This document shows, one piece after another, positions 53,560-64,000 of a DNA stretch of 64,000 nt. The DNA comes from Datnioides undecimradiatus. Taxonomy: Eukaryota; Chordata; Actinopteri; Lobotiformes; Datnioididae. Within the stretch, counting starts at the first letter, position 1, and the number at the start of each line of letters is the position of its first letter. A program made the translations under genes and the position numbers. The notes beneath the pieces were generated by a model. That model had not been told where the DNA came from. It ran no database searches and saw nothing but the letters and a program-made list of their open reading frames with translations. The DNA is taken from the NCBI GenBank assembly GCA_008933995.1, contig WARS01000015.1, positions 12,165,861 through 12,229,860 on the forward strand. Direction: 5' to 3'.

Positions 53560-53593
53560 CGCGCGCGCGCACACACACACAAACACACACACA
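53560..53593. repeat. (CG)n(CA)n alternating purine-pyrimidine tract
   Basis: A CG-repeat stretch passes directly into CA repeats with one AA break. It lies about 0.8 kb inside intron 1 from exon 1, within the CpG-rich block. Confidence 0.85.
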
Positions 53594-54392
53594 GCCTACG
53601 GCACGCTCCTGCCAAGAGATGAAATTCTTAGCCATTTCCGGCGGGAATGTAAGAGCATTCCTGTCCTCATTAGAATAGCTCCGCGTCCAGTGGGTGAAAG
53701 CTACAAGGCCCAATTTCCTGTCTTTTTGGCGGCACCCTGAGTGGGACGATGCCACAAAACACCAATTACGAGCCAAGAAGCTGGAGAGTAAAGCGGTATT
53801 ATTGGGCCGCCAAGCGGACCATCTGCGGACTTCATCAAAAGCTCAGCCCACAGTGTCCAGACGGGCTGATCGGATGCCCGGGTTAAGTTGCGATATCATG
53901 CAGAGCATATTGACCGCCACAAACACTACATGGCCTCTCACTCGCTCACGCGCGCTCGCTGGACCGCTCGCGCACAGGTACTGGCACGCACACAAAGAGA
54001 TAAAGAAAGAGGCACGAAACAAAAATCTGCTCTGAATTATGACTCAATTAAGAGCCACTGAGTCAAGGTCGTTTACAGCCGCAATACTCATAACTGATAC
54101 TGACGCTGCTTGTTAGTCCGCTCTAAAAATTAAATAATAATTTGTTACTGTGGAGACTGGGTGTCTTTTTTGCGCATATTGTCAGTCATGTACCAGTTTA
54201 ACCCAACCCCGGAGGAGCCAGCTGAGTAAACTCCAATTAGGACATCTGATTTATCTTTGTGTCTGATCTCCTCCGAGCTGTGACACTGCCCGACGTGGAT
54301 TTTTTTCATTGCGCAGTAACCCAGCAGGGTCCTCCTGTCTGCTTTATGTGAAAACTTTACCAAGATGTCCTTATTGTCTAATGTGTACTCAC

Positions 54393-54414
54393 CATCGATA
54401 ATAACGGTCTTCAT
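54393..54414 (-). CDS. rtn4r: rtn4r exon 1 (coding part): initiator codon and first seven codons
   Basis: The 22 coding bases give MKTVIID plus the first base of a glycine codon, followed at once by a GTGAGT donor. Splicing to exon 2, which starts with the two bases needed to finish that codon, gives [15 protein letters not shown]. This parallels the human start, MK followed by five residues, GG, one residue and RLL, with the same intron position and phase. An in-frame TAA lies two codons upstream, so the ATG is the first possible start in this frame, and it has A at -3. Phase, donor, homology and the CpG-rich surroundings all agree. If unspliced, the frame would run on for 89 codons into the intron. 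Confidence 0.92.
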
Positions 54415-54584
54415 GATTTAGATGGGGGTGATATCCAGAAGCTGTATAAATCCAAGTCGAATGAATCCCAGCCTGTGCGCAGACAGATAGGATATCCGCT
54501 GTTTTATTGCAATTTGTGGGTAATTGCAAATCCAGTGCACGGTGGGAGACGGACAGCCTAGAGCACCCCTGCACCCTTCAAACT

Positions 54585-54644
54585 TTAGCCGTAGGTCTTC
54601 CCGAGTGGGGAGCCACGTCTCCGGCTGCACCCGAGCTCAGTCAT
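54585..54644 (-). other. uORF2 in rtn4r leader (19 codons)
   Basis: ATG at 54644, TAA ending at 54585, 170 nt before the rtn4r start codon. It overlaps the end of uORF1 in a different frame, so a ribosome finishing uORF1 would sit on the uORF2 start. The context is weak (C at -3, A at +4). No further upstream ATG lies between it and the main ATG, whose context is better. Confidence 0.4.
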
Positions 54645-54681
54645 TTGGGCGAGGGATTAAAAAATAGTCAGCAATAAACAT
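54637..54681 (-). other. uORF1 in rtn4r leader (14 codons)
   Basis: ATG at 54681, TGA ending at 54637. The initiation context is weak (T at -3, T at +4). Its last codons overlap the ATG of uORF2. It matters only if transcription starts upstream of 54681, as the TATA-like box predicts. Confidence 0.4.
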
Positions 54682-54702
54682 CCAAACTGGGATCAGTAGA
54701 CT

Positions 54703-54990
54703 CGACACACCAGTCGACACCTCCCCAAAATATAGGACGCGCGAACAGAGAAGAGCTCAAAGTGTTAACGCAGAAGTGGAGAATCAACGACACGGGCGAA
54801 AAATCAGTATTGGATCCATGTTTTGAAATGGCATCACATATCCAGTCCGATCACTTGCCCCGCTGTATATTTCCCAAGTACACGGAGAAAAGTGTGGTGG
54901 ATGCGCACGGATGTCGGCCGCACTGGTGAGCGTCAGTGTGCGTTTACCACGGGGAGGTGGGGAAGTGGTGAGGGAGGGCGGGGCAGAGAG
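54703..54990 (-). promoter_or_regulatory. rtn4r core and proximal promoter (inferred)
   Basis: On the minus strand there is a TATA-like TATATTTT at 54734-54727, a CCAAT box at 54813-54809 about 75 bp further upstream, and a consensus Sp1-type GC box (GGGCGGGGC on the plus strand) at 54976-54984. The spacing fits a start near 54700. The DNA is visibly richer in CpG than the rest of the window. Other start sites inside the CpG-rich block are possible. Confidence 0.5.
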
Positions 54991-56137
54991 GTGCGTTCGG
55001 CGGAAAGGGGGAGAGAGAGAATTCAGAGATGAATGTTTTATGGGTATATATCACGCTGCAAAAAATAATATACCTCTGAAGTATCAACGTGGAATGTTCT
55101 TAACAATCAAGGCAAAGCCAAGTGAATCTGTTTATTTCACGTGCTGTGTTTTCTGCCTGGTTTCAATACAGTTATTTATAGAACATCCCTTCCACCAAAA
55201 GAGAAAAAAAAAAAAACATCCATGGAAAAATAAGTTATTTTACGTAACTGGTGGACTTTAACGATTTTAAGAGTGAATCTGAGACTTAATGACTTATTCA
55301 GACAGACATTTCTTGCAGCGCAGGGCTGCGCTCTAATGAATGTTTTATGTGTAGGGTGGTGGGTGGGTGGGTGGGTAGGGAGGTGACGTGAGGCGAATCT
55401 ATTTGGATCGGACACGGCCAGGCACGCACATGCATACGAAAATACCCCCAAAAGACAGGCGAAGAGCCAGGCCTGCTGGTGGGACCCGCGCTTCCTCCCG
55501 GGGACTGGACAATTTGGCTGCTCTGATGTCGTAGGCGGAGTTGTTAAAAAACCGGCAAGAAAAACAACAAAGACCTCAGTTCTGCTTGGTTAAGCGGACA
55601 GACAGAGAAACATTTTAAATCCTTAAACTTACCTGAGACCTGGGACTGTTTCAAGAAATGTTCTCCTGATGTTTTTACTCTCTAAGCTTAAGACGCTTTG
55701 TTTCTCTTTATTTTTTTCTGATTGTAATGTGTTGTTCATATTTAAAATCGTCTAGTTTACAAATAATGGCGTTTTTATTCTTTTATTATTATGATTATCT
55801 TTCAACTCAGGCAGACATGTTTCCCCGTCTGCATTTTTTTCATGTGGGAAGTCAAAGTGCCTGCAAGCATAGTATGCAAGCATAGAGAATCCAACATTAT
55901 ACATTCCGTTTCCATGCATTTGATGTGATAATGGTTGCTTTTACAAAGTGATTAGACCATTGAGCAGCACAGACACACACTCTCGGTCAGTGCTGATTGG
56001 ACCGATGACCAGTCCAACGTCGCTGTAGTCTGCAGCTATGCTTGATTTGCTGAGACCCGGGAGGATTGGCTTCACAGCAGCCGTGCTATTATCTTTAGGT
56101 ACCACACGCCCCCTACCGGCAAACATAAAAATAGATT

Positions 56138-56158
56138 TTCAGCACCAAGGACAGAGAC
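56138..56158 (+). promoter_or_regulatory. Candidate RE1/NRSE (REST-binding) element
   Basis: The two half-sites TTCAGCACC and GGACAG are both perfect and have the canonical two-base spacing. Over the whole 21-bp consensus I count 18 matches. REST represses neuronal genes outside neurons, and rtn4r is mainly neuronal in mammals. The site lies 1.7 kb upstream of the rtn4r start codon. Binding is inferred from sequence only. Confidence 0.6.
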
Positions 56159-58473
56159 AGAGAGTTCTCATCTGTGGACGATGATTCCCTGTTCACACTA
56201 GCAGTCAGCAAGGAATCATAGTATGTATGTATATGTTTGCAAGCTGTGGCGGATAAATAACTGAATGCACAGCAAAGACTATGCTGAGGTTATTTATTAC
56301 ATATCCTATAAGAGAATAAGAAATATTTCCATCTGCTGGCATGTACATTTATAATGAAACGTGGGAAACTTTCCCAATTGCAAACTCAATCTTTCGTTTG
56401 GAATAGCAGCAGCTTAGCTGTTGAATTGTTACACATACAGAAAATAGCTCATGTGTGTTATGGGATACACTGGCACAGGATGAAATGCTTCCATTAATTA
56501 CATTATAGTATGTAGACTGATACAGAAGGGAGCCAACAGATTACTTTGGGGAGCAGGTGAATGGAAACCACAGCCAGGTGGGTGGTGTAGTCAAGTGAAA
56601 TGGAGGTATGTGCAGCAGGCTAATCCCAAGCTTACAACTACCACCAATATTGAATCACACCATCAGAATATGTCAGTGAGCCACTCGCCTGGTATTTGCT
56701 CACAGTGGAGACCGGCAGGGCCAGATGGCCAGTAGAGACACAGTCCAAAGCCGCCGCAGCGACCTGCTGAGAACGAGGTCACCCCGCGAGAAAAGGAAAT
56801 GTTGTCACCTTTCACTGTTCTCTCTGTCTCTCCTGCTTGATTTGTGTGCATCCGTATTGGCAAACGCATGTCGGTGCGCATGTGTTGTGTATGTGCATGC
56901 ATAATCCTGTCATGCCTTGGCATGCTGTGTGTTTGTGTGTGCCCCCAAGTGTGCTGTAACAAGGAAAGTGGCTTTTGTTGGACTCTTTTTTTTTAAGCTT
57001 TTCAAAAGGGGAAAAAAAAATAACAATGGTTAGTTATCACTTCGATTAACAAGGATTTGGGGGTGGGGGCAACAGAGAGAGTACACATTCAACATTCAAA
57101 TATCTGCTGTAGTGTTTGCAAAATTATAGCCTATAGAAAATGTATTCTGGAGCAACCCACTTCCAGAAACATGTTTACGCTGTGAGACAGTTTTTTTTTT
57201 GTATGTGGTAGGTAACTCTTAGCTGAAAACAGACACATCATTATAAAGACCAAGAACATGAGTTGCATATAAAAAAGGATCTTAATTAAGTCGCAGCGTA
57301 CAGTGTTGACATGATCACAAAAATTGGCGACAACAAGATACTTCCGGAGAATAACCCTTCCTAAATATATCCCCAGGTTGAAAAACATTCAGTTGGCTCA
57401 CTGGTTAAGACGTCTCCTTGTGCCAGGAAGTGAAAGTTATACTGTAACTGATTACTATACCTCCCCCAGCTCATTATACAACATGCCCACTCACTCCCGA
57501 GTCCTCCGCTCATTCCATTATAGTATATCACAATGATATGCACTGGCAAGTGAAAAGGACACAGGTAAATTGTCATGGGAGCTTTGAGGCTGGAGGCCTT
57601 GCACAACGAGCGACTGTAAATTAACGCAGGGTGGATCATTGCCATGTGAATGGAAAAAAGAAGATTGGGGATCTTTAATTCATGACAGTAATGAAATGAG
57701 TCAAGCTGTTGAGTCTCAAAGGCAGCGGTCCCTTAGGCTGAGGCTCTACTATTCTTTCCATCACAAGTCTGACGGATCAAAAGGAGAACGGGGGCACAAA
57801 TGACTTCCTTTGGTAAAGGGAAAGTTAGTCGTGTCCCACTGCCACAGGAGCTACAGTAGGACCAGTGTTAATTACAGCCTATGAATGACAGCTGGATTAA
57901 CAGATGAGGAGGTAGAGTGTGATTTTGGTGGTTGATGTTATGCATATGTCAAAGGTCATCCATCCATCAAACACTCACATCAGGCATGACTGTGCCATAT
58001 TCGCTGACTGAGTTTTCCTTATCTCGTCAGTTCTCCAAAATATGTAAATATTCAAGAAAGGAACAAGGGATGCAGGCGTTTGCCTTCATAACACATTCTC
58101 TGCTGCGTTTGGTCATTGCTCGGTCATAACTGAGCTGGAGTAGTACATTTGTCACTTCAGGCGATACCACTCTTTTTACAAACCCACCACAACCCCAAAC
58201 CCACAGCATGGGGTGAGTAGGATAAAAAAACTGCTTGAATTCAATGAAAGGAACAAAAAAAATAATAAAAGAAGAAAATCAAAAATCTGGGTAAAGAAAA
58301 GAAGAAGAAATGCAAATCCTCCTCTGGGAGGGATTCCCTGCTGGCTGAGTTTCACAGTCTGTGTTTGTGAAATATGATAGGTGAAACAGTCCAGAGCAAT
58401 AGTGTTGTATTTTTTTCTTACCCTTATCATTGGAATATACATCATTGGTCTTCTGCATTTGTCCTATAGGCTA

Positions 58474-58516
58474 AACACACACACACACACACACACACAT
58501 ACACACACACACACAG
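58474..58516. repeat. (CA)n microsatellite
   Basis: About twenty CA units with a single TA interruption, in the DNA upstream of rtn4r. Confidence 0.92.
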
Positions 58517-60237
58517 TATAAAATGCAAATACTTATACAGAGGGATTGCACAGCTGTGAACTTATGTAAAACTGAACAGAAACACAGAGGTACAGATAAG
58601 ACAAAGCATACGTGACAGTGCCAGTTAGCAAAGAGTTGCTGTGCGCTTTCTATTAAAACTTAAATATAGAGAATTGAAGCGGTAAGACTTTGCTGAGCTT
58701 TCCAGGAAAATAAATAAATAAATAAATGAATAAAAAATAAACTAACATGAAAAGAATGAAGTGCTGCAGTATAGACAATATAGAAAATTACATAAAAGTA
58801 GTAATAGAATCCCCTGCGTCTATATCAACGTAAACAAAGAAACAAAGTCTGCATCACGAAACAGTATAGAATGCATACTGTATATGTCTGCATATTCTTT
58901 GGTATTGGTTACCCATTAATATAATTAAAGCATATACATTTAAAATAACAGGGTATTTTAGATACACCATATATATTATAACTACATAGCTATGTATTCT
59001 CGATGTACTTTTCTATAATTGCTACGTCCAAACATTTATGATGATTTATGAGCCTTCTCCATACTACCAGCAATACATTTCAAGTTTTGAATATTAACTT
59101 GTCAATTTGCAAATAATCCTAAAATTTACAGAAAAAAATTCCAGGACGTGACATCAGTGTCCTCAAAGGTACACTGCAGTCTTTATTACTGGATTGTAGA
59201 TTATGAATAAGCATATACACTATAATTGCACTGGAATTTACAGCTTACTATAATGTTTACAAGGCCCAACTACAGGACAGCATGTGCAGGTGCTGGACAT
59301 CAGTGGTGAAATTAGCAGAATCAGCTTTATTGCTACTACTACCTAATTGTGTCTTTGTGTAAATCCTTGCAGCGGATGGTGAAACACTTTTTCAGATTGT
59401 TGTTAATTTTGCGATCGTCTCGCTGATATGCCATCTTAGAGCTGATATGCCCTTGAGGAGCAGGATCCAATCACAGCGATGTATTCCCTCACAAGTGCCA
59501 TTACTCTCTTGGCCATCCATTTCTTATTTTTATTTTTGTGCTTTTTCCTCCCTCTTTCTTCTCTGAACTTGCAGGACAAAGAGTTCACTCTGCTCTCCCA
59601 ACTCCTGCTCATTAGGCCTGGGAGTCAGATATTAATTCTGGCCTGGGTGAAAACCCTGTCGCCATTAAGATCGGGTGACAGCTCATTTTCCTTGGTGGCC
59701 TGCAGAAGACAATAGCAGTGATGGAATTGTTTTTTCCAGTCTGTAACCTCATTAACTCATTGGAATAAAGACAATGTGGAGTTGTTTGCATTAAGCTGTA
59801 ATTATGCTGATTCACTCACTTTCTCCCTCTCTCACTCACTCTCTCTCTCTCGTCTTTCCATTTGCCATTTTAATTAGATCCTCCTCTACTCAAACATTGA
59901 CAATGCGGACTTGCTTTTGACTCATGAATTAAGCACCCACCCATCTTTTCCTGTATGGATTTGAGTGCCATGTGAGTGAGGACAGAGAGCGAAAGGAGAG
60001 AGGAAAGGGAAGGTAGACGGTAACAAAGGGCCCCATGTAAACATGCCATATGTCTTCACTTGTCATATATTACCTGGCTTGACAAGGCTACATTCCTTGA
60101 GACTGTCAGTGGGTCGGAAAGGACAAGCATGTGGAAATTTATTCTCATGCAACTTCACATGCTCGGTGGCCTGACCTTGATTTTCTCGTCCTTTTCAACA
60201 GAGAGATGGAGAGGGGGAAAAAAGGAAAAAGAAAGAT

Positions 60238-60238
60238 C

Positions 60239-60274
<36 letters not shown>
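60238..60274. repeat. (GA)n microsatellite
   Basis: Purine-only GA repeat, about sixteen units with one CA break, upstream of rtn4r. It accounts for the arginine/glutamate-rich short open frames here. Confidence 0.9.
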
Positions 60275-60276
<2 letters not shown>

Positions 60277-63200
60277 GAGTGATGCTTGGATGAACACAGG
60301 CTTTGTGCATCTGTCTCATGTGGATTTGATTTGGTCTTGTCTACTGAGTGATAGGGGCACAGATAGCGTATGTCAGCCATGACTTCCTCCTGCTGCCTTT
60401 TTCAATGAACAGCAGGGTTCACTCACAATCTTCACACGAGGTAAATGAAAATTTTCCTTAACCATGAAAATCATTTTAGAACCGGTTCATGAATATGTCG
60501 CTGCAAGATTTTAAAGACTTTTTTTCTCATTTACAAAAGTGTCTTTGAACTTAATAACAACTTAGTACCTGAAGAAAGCAGGTCATGATTTTAGCCTTAA
60601 GTTTGCTTTTCTGCCTGCCTGTGAGAAATTACAAAAAATAAATGAAGCCTTTAGTCGCAGGGGCGTTCAATCAGATCTGTTATTCCCACAGATCTATTTC
60701 ATTCCAAACTCTAAAATAAATGAACTCAAACAAAAAACAACTGCTTAAATCATTTTAAACCTGAAAAAATCTAAATGTCCAGCAGCACCAGTCTCTGGGT
60801 GGCTTTTAGTTACTATGTCATTACTTAATTAGGAAGATCTGTGTTGCTGTTAAAAGTATAAGTTAAAAACATTTCTTTTTTAATAATCTGTTTGTTTAAT
60901 TCCATTTTTTTTCTTGTCATTGTTTTCCAGCTTGTGTTATGCATCCCATTTTCTATAATCCATCCTAGCTGTTCACCACCTGTTTGCTGGCTTGTCTCAG
61001 TTATTCTCACAGACTAGTTCCAGAGATTGTTTCCAAGGTTCTTCCTTGTGACTGAACTGAACTTGTTCAGATGTGATCACTGCCTGATCCTGTCTCAGTT
61101 TGATGCTTTGTGCGCTGTTTGTATTTTCAGCTGTTTTTGTACCTCGCCTCAAGGTGAACTTTGGCATTTAAAGTTATTTGTGTGATCATTGCTTTCAAGT
61201 CAATTTTTGAATTCTGGCCATCACACACACTGTGAACTATGCATACTAATTACACTTATTGACACTTTTCTCCCACAATGCAATGCACAAAAGAAATGGT
61301 AGAGCTGCACTTGGCTGACAAACAAAAAGAAAGACTCCAGAAAAGTTTTAGAAACCAAATAATCACTACCAAATCTTAAAACTGTTTGTTGTGCCTTTTT
61401 CCAACTTACAGTAGTTTAATTGTTGAGAAAGTTGCAGTTTGCTATTTAATACACAACCATCGTCAATCAAAGTATGGTAATGTTTTGCATGTGCAGCTGC
61501 TTCAACAGAAGAGTTTGACATTGGCTTGACAATGGAGCCAATAGATGTTGAGGTGTTAAGGACACCAAGTTGAGGACTGGCCAAGAGCACACTCATGGCC
61601 ATGCTTTAACCAAATTTTTGTCAATTTTGCCAGCAGTTAGCCAGACACCTGGACTGAACTGACTGACAGAGACACAGTAAACCATACTCCCCATTTTGTG
61701 GCAGGGTAATAATTAAACCTTAAACATAATTAAACAAGCTCTTATCCACAGCTCCTAAATATTCTATTTTACAAACATCTATGTCTGCTGTTCTCTGAAC
61801 ACTTTGCCACTTGAAAGCCTTTCTGAAATTCAACATAATTTATTCATAAAGGACAAGGATTTATTGGTTCTTATTTAGGAGTGTGTGGTCATCGCGTTTT
61901 AAAAACAAGCTACTCAACCAGCCCTAAGATCAAACACTTCTCTTTTATGCAGTCTGCTTTGTGTTCTTGGGTAAAAGCCATACACCAGAACAATTTGTCC
62001 TGACTTGCCCTGAACAATGAAACAAGTCAGAGCAAAGGTTTCCTGCATTAAGGAAGCCATATTGCTCTCTCTTGAATTCCAGGTCGATGCAGGTCAGATT
62101 AAACATCTACAATGTGAGCTGACAAGCAAAGCTGAGGTGCTGCTCTCCTCAGTCATTATTTTTCAAGTCCTTCTCATTCCAGATTATTTAGGGGTCTAAT
62201 ACCATCTCCACGGTAGATGAAGCCGATTACACACTGTCTCTAAATGGAATTAGGTAATTTGCCTCACTTCATTCAGTGTAATCTACATTGCCAACCTCCT
62301 TTCAGATGCTCTCTCTCCCGACTCGATCTTTTTCCTTACTGTGAAACCAAGAACCAGAAAAACTGTTTGGGATGTGCCCAGAGTACGGTAATTGAGACAC
62401 AGTAGCTAGTTCTTTTTAAAAAGATAAAGTCACACTAGCTACATACAACAGCTGGTCCAAAGGAAATGGCTAAAACACAAAGGTTGCCTCAGTTCCACCA
62501 AATTATTAAGGGAGTCTCGGATTTACCACCAAATTCCAGCCTATTTTGGGGCTTCTGTTGTTCACAAGCTGAGCGAAGGCAGATCTCATTGTAGTTCTGA
62601 ATCAGATTGGATTATGAGCTTAGTCTATTTTCTTTCCTGTTCTCTCATTGCGTTAGTCTCGGGGAAAAAGCATCACAAGAAGTGCAATGATGCAGTGCTT
62701 TTTTTCCCAGCACAATCAGGTTTGTTGTATTTTTCAAGACAATTACTGTCTAAAGTCATTCCTTTTCAGTAAATGTAACATGATTCGGAACAAAGTTATT
62801 TCAGGGAGCTTTATCAATTGATGATCTTTCAATCTGCTGGAGTCCAATATTAAAATCCAAATGCAATCCCTGGCCACTGTTACTGAGTTTATGATTTGTG
62901 AAATCATATAATGAGATCTTCTTGCTCCCTGATATATTGATAGTATCGTTTTATGACATCAATAATGTGTGGCATGTATTGCAGCGATAGGCCCAGATTG
63001 ATACAGTCTGTTGGCATGTCTGTGTTCAAATTTAAATGTAGTCAGCTGTTAAATCTTTCAGAATAATGTGGTTTCCTGTGAGATACTGAGACTCTGTGAG
63101 AATGTTTTTTCCCCTAAGCTTATGAAAGGCAATAAGATGTGAGCTTCAAGATTACATGTCCATGGTCACTAAAAAATACACATGATTAACCAAAAAAAAA

Positions 63201-64000
63201 AAAAATAGACATTCTATATTTCTCAGATTGTCTGTAATCTGCCAAACTATTCATTTTCTTCCAAAAAAAAGAAAGAAATCTCTGCCAAAAAACCCCCTGA
63301 AACCCTCTTAGCAGAACATATAAATTGTTTCCTAGAAATACTGTGTAAATCTCCCTTATCCATTTCACATGTACTCTGTCCAAATGAATTACAACTGAGG
63401 CGTCTGATTCAAGGAACTTGCCCATGTAGAAGGCACATGCAGTACAGCAGGAAGCTTTTCTTATGAATTTTAACCTGAATGTTAGCCTGAAGATTCTCTA
63501 TACTGTGTAAACAAGAGATAAAAAGAAGGTAAATCCAAGTTATTTTTTCAAATTTTATTGTATTGTTTTTACTAACTTACTTCATGTGCAATAAAAAGTG
63601 GGCCCTGAACATTATTTTAAGGTTCAAGGGTCGAGCAGTGGCTAGAATGATCTGAGGTTGCGTTTAGGCTCCAATAGGAGGTAATGGGTATAATCCTGAA
63701 AGATATGAGCTTCAGAAGTGATCTTTTTTTTTTTTTTTTAAATCTAAAGTGAGATGTGTTCTTTCCCATTAGACCTGATTATGAGCCTGGTCTAAATTTT
63801 AGATGGAGATAATAATAATGCAATAATTACTCCTCTACATTTTTGTCTGAAAAGATGACCAGATTTTTAAAATGTTCTGTTGAAAAAAGACATAGTAATA
63901 TTGCATGACAGTTCACAAAAATGGGAGAAAATGCTCATATGAATGTGAATCTGGAAAATTGATGTCATCCAGTTATTGACAGTTATCTACAATGCACATT

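Larger units (their letters stand above)
13881..54392 (-). other. rtn4r: rtn4r intron 1 (40,512 bp)
   Basis: The donor is GTGAGT at 54392-54387 and the acceptor AG is at 13882-13881. The intron splits a glycine codon after its first base (phase 1). A long first intron separating a tiny signal-peptide exon from one large exon is the known architecture of mammalian RTN4R. Inside I see a tRNA-derived SINE fragment, two copies of a fish MITE family, several microsatellites and homopolymer runs, and stretches of ordinary non-repetitive sequence. The longest other open frame is 174 codons (38751-39275, minus), with no recognisable domain. No nested gene is supported. Confidence 0.9.
54415..54703 (-). 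other. rtn4r: rtn4r 5' leader (inferred)
   Basis: The leader is inferred from the start codon up to a probable transcription start near 54700, about 25-30 bp downstream of a TATA-like sequence. It would be about 290 nt long and holds two short overlapping upstream ORFs. The start site is not proven, and a further non-coding first exon upstream is possible. Confidence 0.45.
53560..55510. promoter_or_regulatory. CpG-rich block around rtn4r exon 1
   Basis: CpG dinucleotides are clearly denser here than in flanking DNA, for example around 53800-53985, 54270-54310, 54720-55015 and 55375-55510. The block spans the first exon, donor and inferred promoter, as expected for a vertebrate CpG-associated promoter. 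No base counts were computed, so the boundaries are by eye. Confidence 0.55.
54991..64000. other. Intergenic DNA upstream of rtn4r
   Basis: No recognisable protein-coding exon; the longest open frames are about 95-115 codons and low-complexity or random in composition. It contains a G-rich tract (55354-55383), the RE1 candidate, CA and GA microsatellites, and low-repeat blocks near 59370-59740 and 62010-62340 that could be conserved elements. Coding exons shorter than about 150 bp could be missed by eye. Confidence 0.65.

Noticed and set aside
57393-57460. GGCTCACTGGTTAAGACG, resembling the A box of a tRNA or SINE
   Set aside because: No convincing B box follows at the proper distance and no cloverleaf can be drawn.
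1-64000. CRISPR arrays, prokaryotic operons, phage or viral genes
   Set aside because: None seen. Spaced direct repeats are absent, and the sequence is vertebrate in gene structure, repeats and composition.

Overview
The window looks like genomic DNA from a ray-finned fish, probably a spiny-rayed (percomorph-type) teleost. Coding density is very low, GT/CA and ATCT microsatellites are frequent, and three families of repeats that I recognise by eye from percomorph genomes are present. The one confident gene encodes a fish-style member of the Nogo receptor family. There are no bacterial genes, operons, CRISPR arrays or intact transposases.

The gene is rtn4r (reticulon 4 receptor, Nogo-66 receptor 1) on the minus strand. 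It is split as in mammals. A tiny first coding exon at 54393-54414 encodes seven codons plus one base and ends in a consensus GTGAGT donor. A 40,512-bp intron (13881-54392) follows. One large exon, whose coding part is 12499-13880, then encodes the rest of a 467-residue protein: signal peptide, LRRNT, eight leucine-rich repeats, LRRCT, a lysine/serine-rich stalk and a hydrophobic tail typical of GPI-anchored proteins. The 3'UTR runs to a canonical poly(A) site near 11795.

Layout: 1-11.79 kb is downstream intergenic DNA with a degenerate foldback MITE and microsatellites. 11.79-13.88 kb is the large terminal exon. 13.88-54.39 kb is intron 1, with a SINE fragment, two copies of a fish MITE, simple repeats, hairpins and low-repeat stretches that could be conserved enhancers. 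54.39-55.0 kb is exon 1, the leader and a CpG-rich promoter. 55.0-64 kb is upstream intergenic DNA.

No new multi-gene system is visible. The observations most worth testing are regulatory: a near-consensus RE1/REST site 1.7 kb upstream of the rtn4r start, a perfect DR4 nuclear-receptor element in intron 1, two overlapping upstream ORFs in the inferred leader, and several candidate conserved non-coding blocks. Coding exons of other genes cannot be excluded by eye, but none of the remaining open frames is recognisable.
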